DNA of 47,713 nt. Source: JAYVYM01 sp046593925 (GTDB lineage Bacteria; Actinomycetota; Actinomycetes; Mycobacteriales; SCTD01). Position numbers and translations under genes: made by a program. Positions within the stretch are counted from its first letter, which is position 1. Each line of letters opens with the position of its first letter. The stretch covers positions 1 through 47,713 of the forward strand of contig JBKJQN010000032.1 of the NCBI GenBank assembly GCA_046593925.1, written 5' to 3'. The notes under the pieces are model-generated. The model had not been told where the DNA came from. It ran no database searches and saw only the letters and a list, made by a program, of their open reading frames with translations. Of this stretch, positions 27,735 to 38,629 are shown piece after piece.

Positions 27735-28600
27735 TCGCGTCCTGCGTCGCGGTGGACGATGCCCACGTCGACGCCGGGGCCGGCGAGCCGGCCGGCCAGC
27801 TGCTCGCTCATGGCCACGCTGCGGTGCTTGCCCCCGGTGCAGCCGATCGCGAGCAGGGCGTAGCGCTTGCCCTCCCGCGCGTAGCCCGCGAACAGCAGCC
27901 GCAGCAGACCCTCGCTGCGCTCGAGGAACTCCTGCGCACCGTTCTGGGCCAGGACGTAGTCGCGGACGGCCGGGTCGAGCCCGGTGCGCGGGCGCAGCTC
28001 GGGCACCCAGTGCGGGTTGGGCAGGAACCGGCAGTCGATCACCAGGTCGGCATCGACGGGCAGGCCGTACTTGTAGCCGAACGACAGCACTGTCAGCTTC
28101 AGCCCGGCAGCGGCGCCGCGCTCGCCGAAGGCGCTGATCACCTTGGCCCGGAGCTCATGGACGTTGAGCAGGGTGGTGTCCAGCACCAGGTCGGCCTCGC
28201 CACGCAGGTCGCGCAGCAGCCCCCGCTCCTGCTCGATGCCATCGACGAGCCGCCCCTCGCCCTGCAGCGGGTGCGGCCGTCGGACGCCCTCGAAGCGCTG
28301 GACGAGCACCTCGTCGGACGCCTCGAGGAACAGCACCCGCGGGTGGACGCCGAGCCGCTCGGTCTCGCCGAGCGCGGTACGCAGATCGGAGGTGAAGGCC
28401 CGGCTACGGACGTCGGCGACGACCGCGATGCGGTGGACGGCCCCTTGGGACCGCGACCCGAGGTCGACCATCGTCGGCAGCAGGCCGGGCGGCAGGTTGT
28501 CCACGACGAACCAGCCCAGGTCCTCCAGGCACTTCGCGGCGGTCGAGCGGCCGGCGCCGGACAGCCCGGTGACCACGACGAGCTGGAGCGGCGACGTCAC
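27731..28600 (-). CDS. rapZ: RNase adapter protein RapZ (YvcJ-type P-loop ATPase)
   Basis: 289 aa. The P-loop reads VVTGLSGAGRSTAAKCLEDL (residues about 8-27), with Arg replacing the Walker lysine as is common in actinobacterial homologues, then FFVDNLPP-like WFVVDNLPPGLLP. The C-terminal domain has CTGGKHRSVAMSEQLA. In Enterobacteria RapZ controls glucosamine-6-phosphate synthase RNA; in actinobacteria its role is less defined. The GTG at 28600 overlaps the uvrC stop by 4 bases. Confidence 0.94.
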   Translation of the reverse strand: MTSPLQLVVVTGLSGAGRSTAAKCLEDLGWFVVDNLPPGLLPTMVDLGSRSQGAVHRIAVVADVRSRAFTSDLRTALGETERLGVHPRVLFLEASDEVLVQRFEGVRRPHPLQGEGRLVDGIEQERGLLRDLRGEADLVLDTTLLNVHELRAKVISAFGERGAAAGLKLTVLSFGYKYGLPVDADLVIDCRFLPNPHWVPELRPRTGLDPAVRDYVLAQNGAQEFLERSEGLLRLLFAGYAREGKRYALLAIGCTGGKHRSVAMSEQLAGRLAGPGVDVGIVHRDAGRE

Positions 28601-30717
28601 GCCATGACCTCGCCGGTCGCCGGGTCGAACGCCGGCACAGGCGCCTGCTCCGGCGTCCCGGCAACGTCTGGTCTGCCGACGCCGAGCGCGGCGACCACCG
28701 CCTCGGCGGTACGGCGACCGACGCCGGGCACCTCCATGACCTCCGCGACGGACGCGGCGCGCAGCCGCTTCAGGGAGCCGAAGTGCCGCAGGACGGCCCT
28801 GCGACGGGTGTCCCCGAGCCCGGTGACACCGTCGAGCGCCGACTCGAGCATGGAGGTCGAGCGCTTCTGCCGGTGGTAGCCGATCGCGAAGCGGTGCGCC
28901 TCGTCCCGGACGCGCTGCAGCAGATAGAGGCCCTCGGAGGTGCGCGGCAGGATCACCGGGTCGTCCTGACCGGGCAGCCACACCTCCTCGAGGCGCTTGG
29001 CCAGCCCGCACAGCGCGACGTCGGTGATGCCGAGCTCATCGAGGGCAGCCTGGGCGGCGGCGACCTGCGGCCGGCCGCCGTCGACGACGACGAGCTGCGG
29101 GGGGTACGCGAACCGCCGGGGCCGGCCGGTGTCCGGGTCGATGCCGGGCCGCCCGTCGACGGGCTGCCCGCCGGCCGACCTTTCGACCGGCTCGCCGGCC
29201 TGCTCCCGGTCGACATGGCTGTCGGTCTCGTCGGCCTGCTGCGGGGCGTCGCTGCGCTCGTCGAGGTAGCGGGCGAAGCGCCGGCGGACCACCTCGCGCA
29301 TCGAGGCCGTGTCGTCGATGCCGTCGACGCCGCGCACCGCGAAGCGACGGTACTCCGACTTGCGGGCCAGGCCGTCCTCGAACACCACCATGCTCGCGAC
29401 GACGTTGGTGCCCTGCACATGGGAGACGTCGAAGCACTCGATGCGCAGCGGCGCCTCGTCGAGCTCGAGGGCGTCCTGGATCTCCGACATCGCCTTGCTG
29501 CGGGCGGTGAGGTCGCTGGCCCGACGGGTCTTGTGCAGCGCGAACGCCTGCTTCGCGTTCTTCTCGACGGTCTCGAGCAGCGCCTTCTTGTCGCCGCGCT
29601 GGGGCACCCGCAGCGAGACGTTGGTGCCGCGCAGGCCACCCAGCCACTCGATCAACGCGTCCGCATCCGGTGGCATCGCGGTGACCAGCACCTCGCGCGG
29701 TACGTCGTCGGCGTCCCGGATCGTCACGCCCGCACCCGGGACGGCCCGGCGCTGCACGGTGACCTCGTCGCCGTCGGGGTCGTCCTCGCCGTACGCCTGG
29801 AGCAGGAACTGGCCGACCAAGTCGCCGGTGCTGAGGTCCTCGACCTTGTCGACGACGAAGCCACGCTGACCGCGCACCCGGCCGCCGCGGACGTAGAAGA
29901 CCTGGATGGCCGCCTCGAGCTGGTCCTCGGCGATGCCGATCACGTCGGCGTCGGTGGCGTCGGCCAGCACGACGGCCTGCTTCTCCATCGCGCGGGTGAG
30001 CGCGCCGATGTCGTCGCGAAGCCGGGCGGCCCGCTCGTACTCCTGGCCGCGGGCGGCCTCGGCCATATCGCGCTCCATGCGGCGCACGAACCTGGTGGAC
30101 TGGCCCGCCATGAAGTCGCAGAACTCGTCGACGATCTCGCGGTGCCGCTCGGGGGTGACCCTGCCGACGCACGGCGCCGAGCACTTGTCGATGTAGCCGA
30201 GCAGGCAGGGCCGACCGACCTGCCCGGCGCGGACGAAGACCCCCTTGCTGCAGGTACGGGCCGGAAAGACCCGCAGCAGCAGGTCGAGCGTCTCGCGGAT
30301 CGCCCAGGCGTGCGCGTACGGGCCGAAGTAGCGCACACCCTTCTTCTTCGGTCCGCGCATGACCTGCAGCCGCGGGAACTCCTCACCGATGGTGACGGCC
30401 AGGCTCGGATAGCTCTTGTCGTCGCGGTACTTGACGTTGAAGCGCGGGTCGTACTCCTTGATCCAGGAGTACTCCAGCTGCAGCGCCTCGACCTCGGTGG
30501 ACACGACTGTCCACTCGACCGAGGCTGCGGTGGTGACCATCTGGCGGGTCCGCGGGTGCAGCGCACCGAGGTCCTGGAAGTAGCTGTTCAGCCGGCTGCG
30601 CAGGCTCTTCGCCTTACCGACATAGATCACCCGCCGGCGCTCGTCGCGCCAGCGGTAGACCCCCGGCGCGTCCGGTATCTCCCCCGGCCGGGGCCGGTAG
30701 GAGGAGGGGTCTGCCAC
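28597..30717 (-). CDS. uvrC: Excinuclease ABC subunit C
   Basis: Nucleotide-excision-repair endonuclease, 706 aa. The N-terminal GIY-YIG domain shows GVY at 19-21 and VIYVGKAKSLRSRL at 30-43. A Cys-containing region follows (ARTCSKGVF near 155), then a UVR motif near 215, the RNase H-like domain starting near 440 (IECFDVSHVQGTNVVASMVV) and C-terminal helix-hairpin-helix repeats (about 640-690). A hydrophilic insertion of about 40-50 residues near 490-530 splits the RNase H-like domain. First gene of uvrC-rapZ-yvcK-whiA, with a leaderless GTG. Confidence 0.96.
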   Translation of the reverse strand: MADPSSYRPRPGEIPDAPGVYRWRDERRRVIYVGKAKSLRSRLNSYFQDLGALHPRTRQMVTTAASVEWTVVSTEVEALQLEYSWIKEYDPRFNVKYRDDKSYPSLAVTIGEEFPRLQVMRGPKKKGVRYFGPYAHAWAIRETLDLLLRVFPARTCSKGVFVRAGQVGRPCLLGYIDKCSAPCVGRVTPERHREIVDEFCDFMAGQSTRFVRRMERDMAEAARGQEYERAARLRDDIGALTRAMEKQAVVLADATDADVIGIAEDQLEAAIQVFYVRGGRVRGQRGFVVDKVEDLSTGDLVGQFLLQAYGEDDPDGDEVTVQRRAVPGAGVTIRDADDVPREVLVTAMPPDADALIEWLGGLRGTNVSLRVPQRGDKKALLETVEKNAKQAFALHKTRRASDLTARSKAMSEIQDALELDEAPLRIECFDVSHVQGTNVVASMVVFEDGLARKSEYRRFAVRGVDGIDDTASMREVVRRRFARYLDERSDAPQQADETDSHVDREQAGEPVERSAGGQPVDGRPGIDPDTGRPRRFAYPPQLVVVDGGRPQVAAAQAALDELGITDVALCGLAKRLEEVWLPGQDDPVILPRTSEGLYLLQRVRDEAHRFAIGYHRQKRSTSMLESALDGVTGLGDTRRRAVLRHFGSLKRLRAASVAEVMEVPGVGRRTAEAVVAALGVGRPDVAGTPEQAPVPAFDPATGEVMA

Positions 30718-30747
30718 GCCCGGCAGCCTACGTCCGGCCCCCGTCAG
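30715..30747 (-). promoter_or_regulatory. uvrC promoter: leaderless -10 plus weak RecA-NDp-like element
   Basis: TAGGCT (30730-30725) lies 7 bases before the GTG at 30717. Eight bases upstream of it is CTGACGGGG (30747-30739), which matches TTGTCRGTG at 6 of 9 positions with the exact consensus spacing. Confidence 0.4.
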
Positions 30748-30830
30748 AACCGGGTGGTCCCGGGGGCGGGTGGCGGCGGCCTGTGGCGGGTGCCACCCTC
30801 GGGGGACATCCTGGTGGGAGGGAGCGCCGC

Positions 30831-31292
30831 GTGCACCCGGACGACCACGCTGCTGGTGACGGGATCGCCGTGGCCCGCGACGGGGAGGTCACCCTCGACG
30901 TCGTGATCGAGGACGCCGGGCACAGTGGCCGGGGTCGGCTGACCGTCCTGCGCTTCGGCTGGCGTCCCGACGACCCGCTCGCGGTGGGCCTGCTGCTCTC
31001 GGCCCAGCCCGACCATCCGGCGCTGCCCCGCGGCTCGTGGAGCGTGCTGCGCGACTTCCTGCGCTACGGGCTGTCGGAGCCGACCGGGGACGGGACGGTA
31101 CGGATCTGGCCGGACGCGCTGCGCGACCGGGTCTGGTTCGAGCTCGAGCGGTACGGCCGGCCGGCGTGCGTGTCGGTGGCCCGCGGGCGGGTGCAGGCCT
31201 TCCTGGACCGCACCGACGAGCAGGTGCCGTGCGGCGGCGAGCGCAGCGACGCGGCGATCGAGGACCTGCTGAACCGGCTGCTGCAGCGCTGA
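30831..31292 (+). CDS. SsgA-like sporulation/cell division regulator
   Basis: 153 aa. The central region follows the SsgA/SALP pattern: VLRFGWRPDDPLAVGLLLSA (as in YDPADPYAV of SsgA), a WSVLRDFLRYGLSEPTGDGT block (RDLLxxGL), VRIWPDALRDRVWFELERYG, and RVQAFLDRTDEQVPCG matching the AFLxRTxxxVPxG ending. SALPs steer septum placement and peptidoglycan events in sporulating actinobacteria. AGGGAG lies about 8 bases before the GTG. It is divergent from uvrC and convergent with uvrA. The protein is more divergent than SsgB. Confidence 0.8.
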   Translation: MHPDDHAAGDGIAVARDGEVTLDVVIEDAGHSGRGRLTVLRFGWRPDDPLAVGLLLSAQPDHPALPRGSWSVLRDFLRYGLSEPTGDGTVRIWPDALRDRVWFELERYGRPACVSVARGRVQAFLDRTDEQVPCGGERSDAAIEDLLNRLLQR

Positions 31293-31378
31293 CCGGCCGG
31301 CCGGACCCGAGGCATCCATGCAGGGATGTACGCACCGGGATGCTTACCAGCTGACAAGGCACCCGCCGGCGACCCGCC

Positions 31379-34306
<2,928 letters not shown>

Positions 34307-34343
34307 GAGTTCCTTCGGTCGAGACAGGTGAGCCGGTCCTCAG

Positions 34344-34366
34344 AGGCTAACGTCGGGCACCGACAA
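34344..34366 (-). promoter_or_regulatory. RecA-NDp/PafBC-type DNA-damage promoter of uvrA
   Basis: On the minus strand TTGTCGGTG (34366-34358), exactly 8 bases, then TAGCCT (34349-34344). This is a full match to the mycobacterial LexA-independent damage promoter TTGTCRGTG-N8-TANNNT, which is activated by PafBC. The predicted leader is about 30 bases and includes the uvrA ribosome-binding site. Confidence 0.85.
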
Positions 34367-34386
34367 GACGCTTCCTGAGGAGTGCT

Positions 34387-35043
34387 GTGACGTACACGGG
34401 TGTGGTGGAGCAGGGCGGTCCGGCCGACGTCCGGGAGGTGCCGGGCCTGGTGATCACCAAGGTCTGCACGCCACCGTTCACGAACAACTGCTACCTGCTG
34501 CGCTGCACGGCTACCGGCGACACGCTGCTCGTCGACGCCGCCGGCGACGCGCCGCGGCTGCTCGAGCTGGTCGGCGACGGTCGGCTCGTCGGCGTGCTCG
34601 AGACACACGGGCACTGGGACCACGTGCAGGCGCTCGCCGAGGTCGTCGGCGCCAGCGGTGCCCCCGTGCTCGTGCACGAGGGCGACGCCGCGGACCTGCC
34701 GGTGCCGGCGACCCGGCTGGTCACCGACGGCGACACGGTCCAGGTCGGCGAGGTCACCCTGTCGGTGGTGCACCTGCTCGGCCACACCCCCGGCTCGGTG
34801 GCGCTGGTCTACCGCGGCGACCCCGAGCGGCCGCACGTGTTCTCCGGCGACAGCCTGTTCCCGGGCGGGGTCGGCAACACCGAGCAGGATTCGGTTCGGT
34901 TCGGCACGCTCGTCGACGACGTCGAGCGCAAGCTCTTCAGTCAGCTGCCCGACGAGACCTGGGTCTACCCGGGCCACGGCACCGACACGACGCTCGGCGC
35001 GGAGCGGGGCTCGTTGCCGGAGTGGCGCGCGCGGGGCTGGTAG
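34387..35043 (+). CDS. Metallo-beta-lactamase-fold hydrolase (glyoxalase II-like)
   Basis: 218 aa. The metal-binding motif is THGHWDH (His74, His76, Asp78, His79), with further ligands His133 in GHTPGS, Asp154 in FSGDSLFPGG and His197 in YPGHG. This is the complete two-metal site of the glyoxalase II/persulfide dioxygenase-like branch. A hydroxyacylglutathione-type role is unlikely in actinobacteria, which use mycothiol, so a mycothiol-conjugate hydrolase is possible. GAGGAG precedes the GTG. It is divergent from uvrA, a neighbourhood conserved in actinobacteria. Confidence 0.9.
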   Translation: MTYTGVVEQGGPADVREVPGLVITKVCTPPFTNNCYLLRCTATGDTLLVDAAGDAPRLLELVGDGRLVGVLETHGHWDHVQALAEVVGASGAPVLVHEGDAADLPVPATRLVTDGDTVQVGEVTLSVVHLLGHTPGSVALVYRGDPERPHVFSGDSLFPGGVGNTEQDSVRFGTLVDDVERKLFSQLPDETWVYPGHGTDTTLGAERGSLPEWRARGW

Positions 35044-35052
35044 CCCCCCGCC

Positions 35053-35829
35053 CTAGCGCCCGGTGAACACCGCTTCGCGCCGCTCGACGAAGCTCCGCAA
35101 CCCCTCTGCGGCATCCTCGCTGCGCAGGATGCCGGGCAGCAACCCAGCCAGGTGCTCGCGGGCTCCGGTCAGCTCCCGTGCCGCGACGCGGGCGCTGGCC
35201 AGCGTCCCCTGCACACCCATCGGAGCCTGCGCCGCGACCAGCCGAGCCAGCTCGACGGCCCGATCAAGCTGCCGGCCGGCCGGTCGCACCTCCTGCACGA
35301 GCCCGATCCGCAGCGCCTCTGCGGCCCCGAACTCCTCGCCCGTCAGCAGGAAGCGCATCGCGTTACCCCAACCGAGCTGCACCGGTGCCCGCAGGGTCGC
35401 CCCACCGAATGGCAGGATGCCACGCCCGACCTCGAGCTGCCGGAACCGGACGTCGTCAGCGGCCACGACGATGTCGCTGGCGAGCGCCAGCTCGATCGAC
35501 AGCGTGTACGCGATTCCCTGGACGGCCAGGACGACCGGCTTGGGCACCGGCTGCCCCCACAGCCCGAACGGGTCGTGCCGCCCAGGGCCGGCGATGACCT
35601 CGACCCCCCGCGCCGCCATCGCCGGCAGCACCTCGGCCAGGTCGAGCCCTGCCGAGAAGTGCTCTCCGTGGCCGTACAGGACGCCTACCCGCAGGTCATG
35701 ATCGTCAGCGAGCAGGTCGTACGCCGCCCCGACGTCCGCGATCGTCTGCAGGTCCCAGGCGTTGCGCTTGGCGACCCGGTCGACGCCCATCAGCAGGACG
35801 TGTCCGTCGCGGTCCAGGGTGACTGTCAT
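35053..35829 (-). CDS. Enoyl-CoA hydratase/isomerase (crotonase) family protein
   Basis: 258 aa. The first oxyanion-hole region is GHGEHFSAGLDLAEVLP (near residue 50) and the second VLAVQGIAYTLSIELALASD (near 103). The usual catalytic Glu pair is not clear: the position after the second loop reads GRGILPFGGATLR, so the reaction is uncertain. It starts with an ATG that has a -10 box (TACCGT) 7 bases upstream. It is convergent with the hydrolase gene (9-base gap) and divergent from the methyltransferase at 35867. Confidence 0.88.
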   Translation of the reverse strand: MTVTLDRDGHVLLMGVDRVAKRNAWDLQTIADVGAAYDLLADDHDLRVGVLYGHGEHFSAGLDLAEVLPAMAARGVEVIAGPGRHDPFGLWGQPVPKPVVLAVQGIAYTLSIELALASDIVVAADDVRFRQLEVGRGILPFGGATLRAPVQLGWGNAMRFLLTGEEFGAAEALRIGLVQEVRPAGRQLDRAVELARLVAAQAPMGVQGTLASARVAARELTGAREHLAGLLPGILRSEDAAEGLRSFVERREAVFTGR

Positions 35830-35842
35830 GCGCGGGACGGTA
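35827..35842 (-). promoter_or_regulatory. Leaderless promoter of the crotonase gene
   Basis: TACCGT (35842-35837 on the minus strand) lies 7 bases before the ATG whose first base is 35829. Confidence 0.55.
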
Positions 35843-35854
35843 CGGCCGGCCTGC

Positions 35855-35869
35855 GACAGTGGGCGGGTG
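35855..35869 (+). promoter_or_regulatory. Possible leaderless promoter of the methyltransferase gene
   Basis: GACAGT (35855-35860) lies 6 bases before the GTG at 35867. It keeps the conserved A and final T of TANNNT and the exact spacing seen elsewhere, but lacks the first T. Confidence 0.35.
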
Positions 35870-36484
35870 AGCCTGCCCTCCCCCTACGCCGACGTCGCCG
35901 CCACCACCAAGGGCTTTCTGCCCGAGGATGAAGGGCTGGCGCTGTACGACGCCGCCCTGGCGGCCGGACCGGGGCTGTGGCTGGAGGTCGGGACATACTG
36001 CGGGAAGTCCACCGTGCACCTCGGCGCCGCCGCCCGCGCCGCGGGAGCCCATCTGGTCACGTTGGACCACCACCGCGGTTCGGAGGAGAACCAGCCCGGC
36101 TGGCAGTGGCACGACACGTCGCTGGTGGACGCGCACACCGGCCGGCTCGAGACCCTGCCCAGCCTGCGGCGCACCCTTTGGGATGCCGGTCTCGACGACG
36201 TCGTCAGCGTGCTGGTCGCGACGACTGAGCAGGTTGCGTCGTGGTGGGCGAGCCCGCTTGCCCTGCTGTTCCTGGATGGCAACCACACCGAGCAGGTGGC
36301 GCAGCACGACTACGCCGCCTTCGCGCCGCACCTGCTGCCCGGCGGTCTGCTGGCGGTGCACGACGTGTTCCCTGACCCGGCCGATGGGGGGCGACCGCCG
36401 TGGCACGTCGTCCAGCGGGCGCTCGGCGAAGGCTTCGACGCCGTATCGGTGCACGGCTCGCTGAGGATCCTCCGGCGACCGTGA
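35867..36484 (+). CDS. Class I SAM-dependent methyltransferase
   Basis: 205 aa. The SAM-binding strand is GLWLEVGTYCGKSTVHLG (residues about 36-53), then HLVTLDHHRGSEENQPGW, where the acidic residue should bind the ribose. PLALLFLDGNHTEQVAQHDY and LLPGGLLAVHDVFPDP follow, as in Methyltransf_24-type enzymes. The GTG is chosen because a -10-like box ends 6 bases upstream and homology begins there. It overlaps the next small gene by 4 bases. Its substrate may be linked to the glycosyltransferase cluster that follows on the other strand. Confidence 0.87.
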   Translation: MSLPSPYADVAATTKGFLPEDEGLALYDAALAAGPGLWLEVGTYCGKSTVHLGAAARAAGAHLVTLDHHRGSEENQPGWQWHDTSLVDAHTGRLETLPSLRRTLWDAGLDDVVSVLVATTEQVASWWASPLALLFLDGNHTEQVAQHDYAAFAPHLLPGGLLAVHDVFPDPADGGRPPWHVVQRALGEGFDAVSVHGSLRILRRP

Positions 36485-36834
36485 CCGATGAACCGGACGC
36501 GCTCGCGGCGGTCCTGCTCTCCGCCGACCCGCGCACGGACCTGGCCCGGCTCGTGCTCACCGACCCAGCGCTGCTGGCCGTACGACGGGCCGCGCAACGT
36601 CAGCTGGGCGCCGTGCGCCTGGAGCCCGGCTCGCCGGCGGCCGTCCTGCTGCTCGCCATCAGCGGGCACCCAGGACTGTCAGCGGCCGAGCTGGCCGCGG
36701 TCACCGGGCTCGACGTCACGTGTCCAGGACGGGAGCTGCTGGACGCCGGCCTGGTCACCAGCTCGCGCTTCGAGCGCAGCGACTGCTGGGCCCGGACGGC
36801 CAGCGGGGCGCAGGAGGCAGCCCGGTTGCGGTAG
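36481..36834 (+). CDS. Small protein with a winged-helix-like C-terminal region
   Basis: 117 aa. The N-terminal half (LAAVLLSADPRTDLARLVLT) is helical with no clear family. The C-terminal half reads like a winged helix: SPAAVLLLAISGHPGLSAAE, then LAAVTGLDV, and a wing VTSSRFERSDCWARTASG. It could bind DNA or be a partner of the methyltransferase whose stop it overlaps (GTGA). It is convergent with the toroid gene, 12 bases away. Function unknown. Confidence 0.7.
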   Translation: MTDEPDALAAVLLSADPRTDLARLVLTDPALLAVRRAAQRQLGAVRLEPGSPAAVLLLAISGHPGLSAAELAAVTGLDVTCPGRELLDAGLVTSSRFERSDCWARTASGAQEAARLR

Positions 36835-36846
36835 TCCTTTGGCCGA

Positions 36847-37911
36847 TCAGGACCTGGCGCAGGCCGCGCCCTCAACCCGGCACGCGTCGACCGGCAGCAC
36901 GATGCCGGTGGGCAGGCCGTCCCCGACGAACAGCGCCCTCGTCGTCCCGCCCGCCAGCGCGTCGTTGGCCAGCACCATCGCGGCCGCGGTCCACGCGGAG
37001 CACTCGGCGGGCCAGTTGACGCCCTCGTCGAACACCAGCCCGGTCCAGTACGACCCGTCGTCGTGCCGTAGGTGCTGCACCTCGGCGAGCACCCGCCGGG
37101 CCCCCGCGGCGTCACCGACGGCCAACAGCGCGAGCGCCAGCTCTGCCGTCTCCGCGCCGGTCACCCAAGGCCGGTCCGCGACGCACCGCACGCCGTGGCC
37201 GGCCACCACGAACGCGTCCCACCGCGACGCGAGCAACTCGCGTCCTGCGTCGCCACGGACCGCGCCGCCGAGCACCGGGTAGTACCAGTCCATTGAGAAC
37301 CGGCTCTTGTCCAGGAACGCCTCGGGGTGGTGCGCGACGGCGTGCTGCAGCAGCCCGGCAGCGACCTCCCACTCCGGCCGAGGCTCCCCCACCAGCTCGG
37401 CGAGCGCGACCCCGCAGCGCAGCGCCTGGTACACCGACGCCGACCCGGTCAGCAGCGCATCCGGCGAGCGGGCCCCCGCCGGGTCGCGGGACCAGCTGAT
37501 CTGCCCACCCGGCAGCTGCATCCCGACCACGAGGTCCAGCGCGCGGACCACCACCGGCCACAGCTCTGCGACCGGCCGGCGGTCATGCGTCTCGAGCCAC
37601 CACTGCCAGAGGCCGACGGCGACATACGCGCACTGGTTGGTGTCCACCGTCGCGTCGAGTACGACCGTCCCGTCGTACGATGTGGCCCAGCCGCCGTCGG
37701 CGCCCTGGGTGATCCGCAGCCAGTCGTACGCCGCCCGCGCCTCGCCGAGCCGGCCACCGAGGACCAGCGCCATCGCGCTCTCGACGTGGTCCCACGGGTC
37801 GGTGTGGCCGTCCGCCCAGGGCAGCGCTCCGCACGGCTGCTGTGCGGCGGCGATCGACTCGACCGTCTGGGCGACCTGCGCCGCGGACAGCACGTCAGGC
37901 AGCAGCGGCAC
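36847..37911 (-). CDS. Alpha/alpha-toroid protein, squalene cyclase/prenyltransferase-like
   Basis: 354 aa. It is built of helical-hairpin repeats like those of the terpene cyclase and prenyltransferase-beta superfamily: VESIAAAQQPCGALPWADGH, YDWLRITQGADGGWATSYDG, GLWQWWLETH and AELALALLAVGDAAGARRVL segments. The cyclase DxDD motif was not found, so it is probably not a hopene cyclase. A sugar-acting six-hairpin enzyme is an alternative. It overlaps the upstream methyltransferase by 17 bases and ends the three-gene set begun by the glycosyltransferase. Confidence 0.75.
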   Translation of the reverse strand: MPLLPDVLSAAQVAQTVESIAAAQQPCGALPWADGHTDPWDHVESAMALVLGGRLGEARAAYDWLRITQGADGGWATSYDGTVVLDATVDTNQCAYVAVGLWQWWLETHDRRPVAELWPVVVRALDLVVGMQLPGGQISWSRDPAGARSPDALLTGSASVYQALRCGVALAELVGEPRPEWEVAAGLLQHAVAHHPEAFLDKSRFSMDWYYPVLGGAVRGDAGRELLASRWDAFVVAGHGVRCVADRPWVTGAETAELALALLAVGDAAGARRVLAEVQHLRHDDGSYWTGLVFDEGVNWPAECSAWTAAAMVLANDALAGGTTRALFVGDGLPTGIVLPVDACRVEGAACARS

Positions 37912-38629
37912 GGACCCGTACCGGCTTACGCAGGTAGACCACCAGGCTCTTGCCGATCACCGGGTCCAGAACGCGCTCGAGCGCGCGGGTGAGCAACGGC
38001 TTGCTCGTCATGTCCCAGACCAGGAAGCGGTGATACGCCTTGACCAGCGGGTGGTCGCCCTTGTCGAGCCCGACCGCGCACTTGAGCCACCAGTACGGCG
38101 CATGCAGGCCGTGCGTGAAGCCGGTACCGACAGGCTGGAGCCCGGCGCGGCCGAGCCGCTCCACGATCTGGTCGCCCCTGTAGATCCGGACGTGGCCGCC
38201 CTCGACCTCGTGATAGGCGTCGGACAGCGCCCAGCACACCTTCTCCGGCCCCCATCGCGGCACCGTGACGGCGATCTGCCCGCCCGGCTTGAGCACCCGG
38301 CAGAGTTCGGCCATCGCGCGCTCGTCGTCGGGCAGGTGCTCCAGCACCTCGGCGGCGATGACCGCGTCGAAGCTGTCGTCGACGAACGGCAGGGCGTACG
38401 CGTCGCCGCGCACCGTCCGCGCCGACGCCCCGGCCGGCACCTCGCCCTCGTCCAGCATCGCCGCGAACATCGTCTTGACGTCGAACAGGTCGCTCGCGCT
38501 GCGGTCGAGCGCGACCACGTCGCAGCCCCTCCGGTACAGCGCGAACGCGTGCCGCCCGCCGCCGCAGCCCATGTCGAGGACCCGGTCGCCCGGGCCGACC
38601 GGGAAGCGCTCGAAGTCGACGGTCAGCAT
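37895..38629 (-). CDS. Class I SAM-dependent methyltransferase
   Basis: 244 aa. Motif I is RVLDMGCGGGRHAFAL (residues about 16-31), the acidic loop VVALDRS follows, then FDAVIAAEVLEHLPDDERAM and RVLKPGGQIAVTVPRWGPEK, the standard Methyltransf_11 layout. The C-terminal 100 residues include a hydrophobic stretch near PYWWLKCAVGLDKG and a LVVYLRKP end. The ATG at 38629 overlaps the glycosyltransferase stop by 7 bases. It is the middle gene of a GT4-methyltransferase-toroid operon. Confidence 0.88.
   Translation of the reverse strand: MLTVDFERFPVGPGDRVLDMGCGGGRHAFALYRRGCDVVALDRSASDLFDVKTMFAAMLDEGEVPAGASARTVRGDAYALPFVDDSFDAVIAAEVLEHLPDDERAMAELCRVLKPGGQIAVTVPRWGPEKVCWALSDAYHEVEGGHVRIYRGDQIVERLGRAGLQPVGTGFTHGLHAPYWWLKCAVGLDKGDHPLVKAYHRFLVWDMTSKPLLTRALERVLDPVIGKSLVVYLRKPVRVRAAAA

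Noticed and set aside
31351..31357. TTGTCAG on the minus strand as another RecA-NDp box
   Set aside because: No TANNNT at 8 bases and it lies downstream of uvrA between convergent genes.
36400..36480. Longer start for the small wHTH protein
   Set aside because: The extension is inside the methyltransferase gene; GTG at 36481 gives the usual 4-base overlap.
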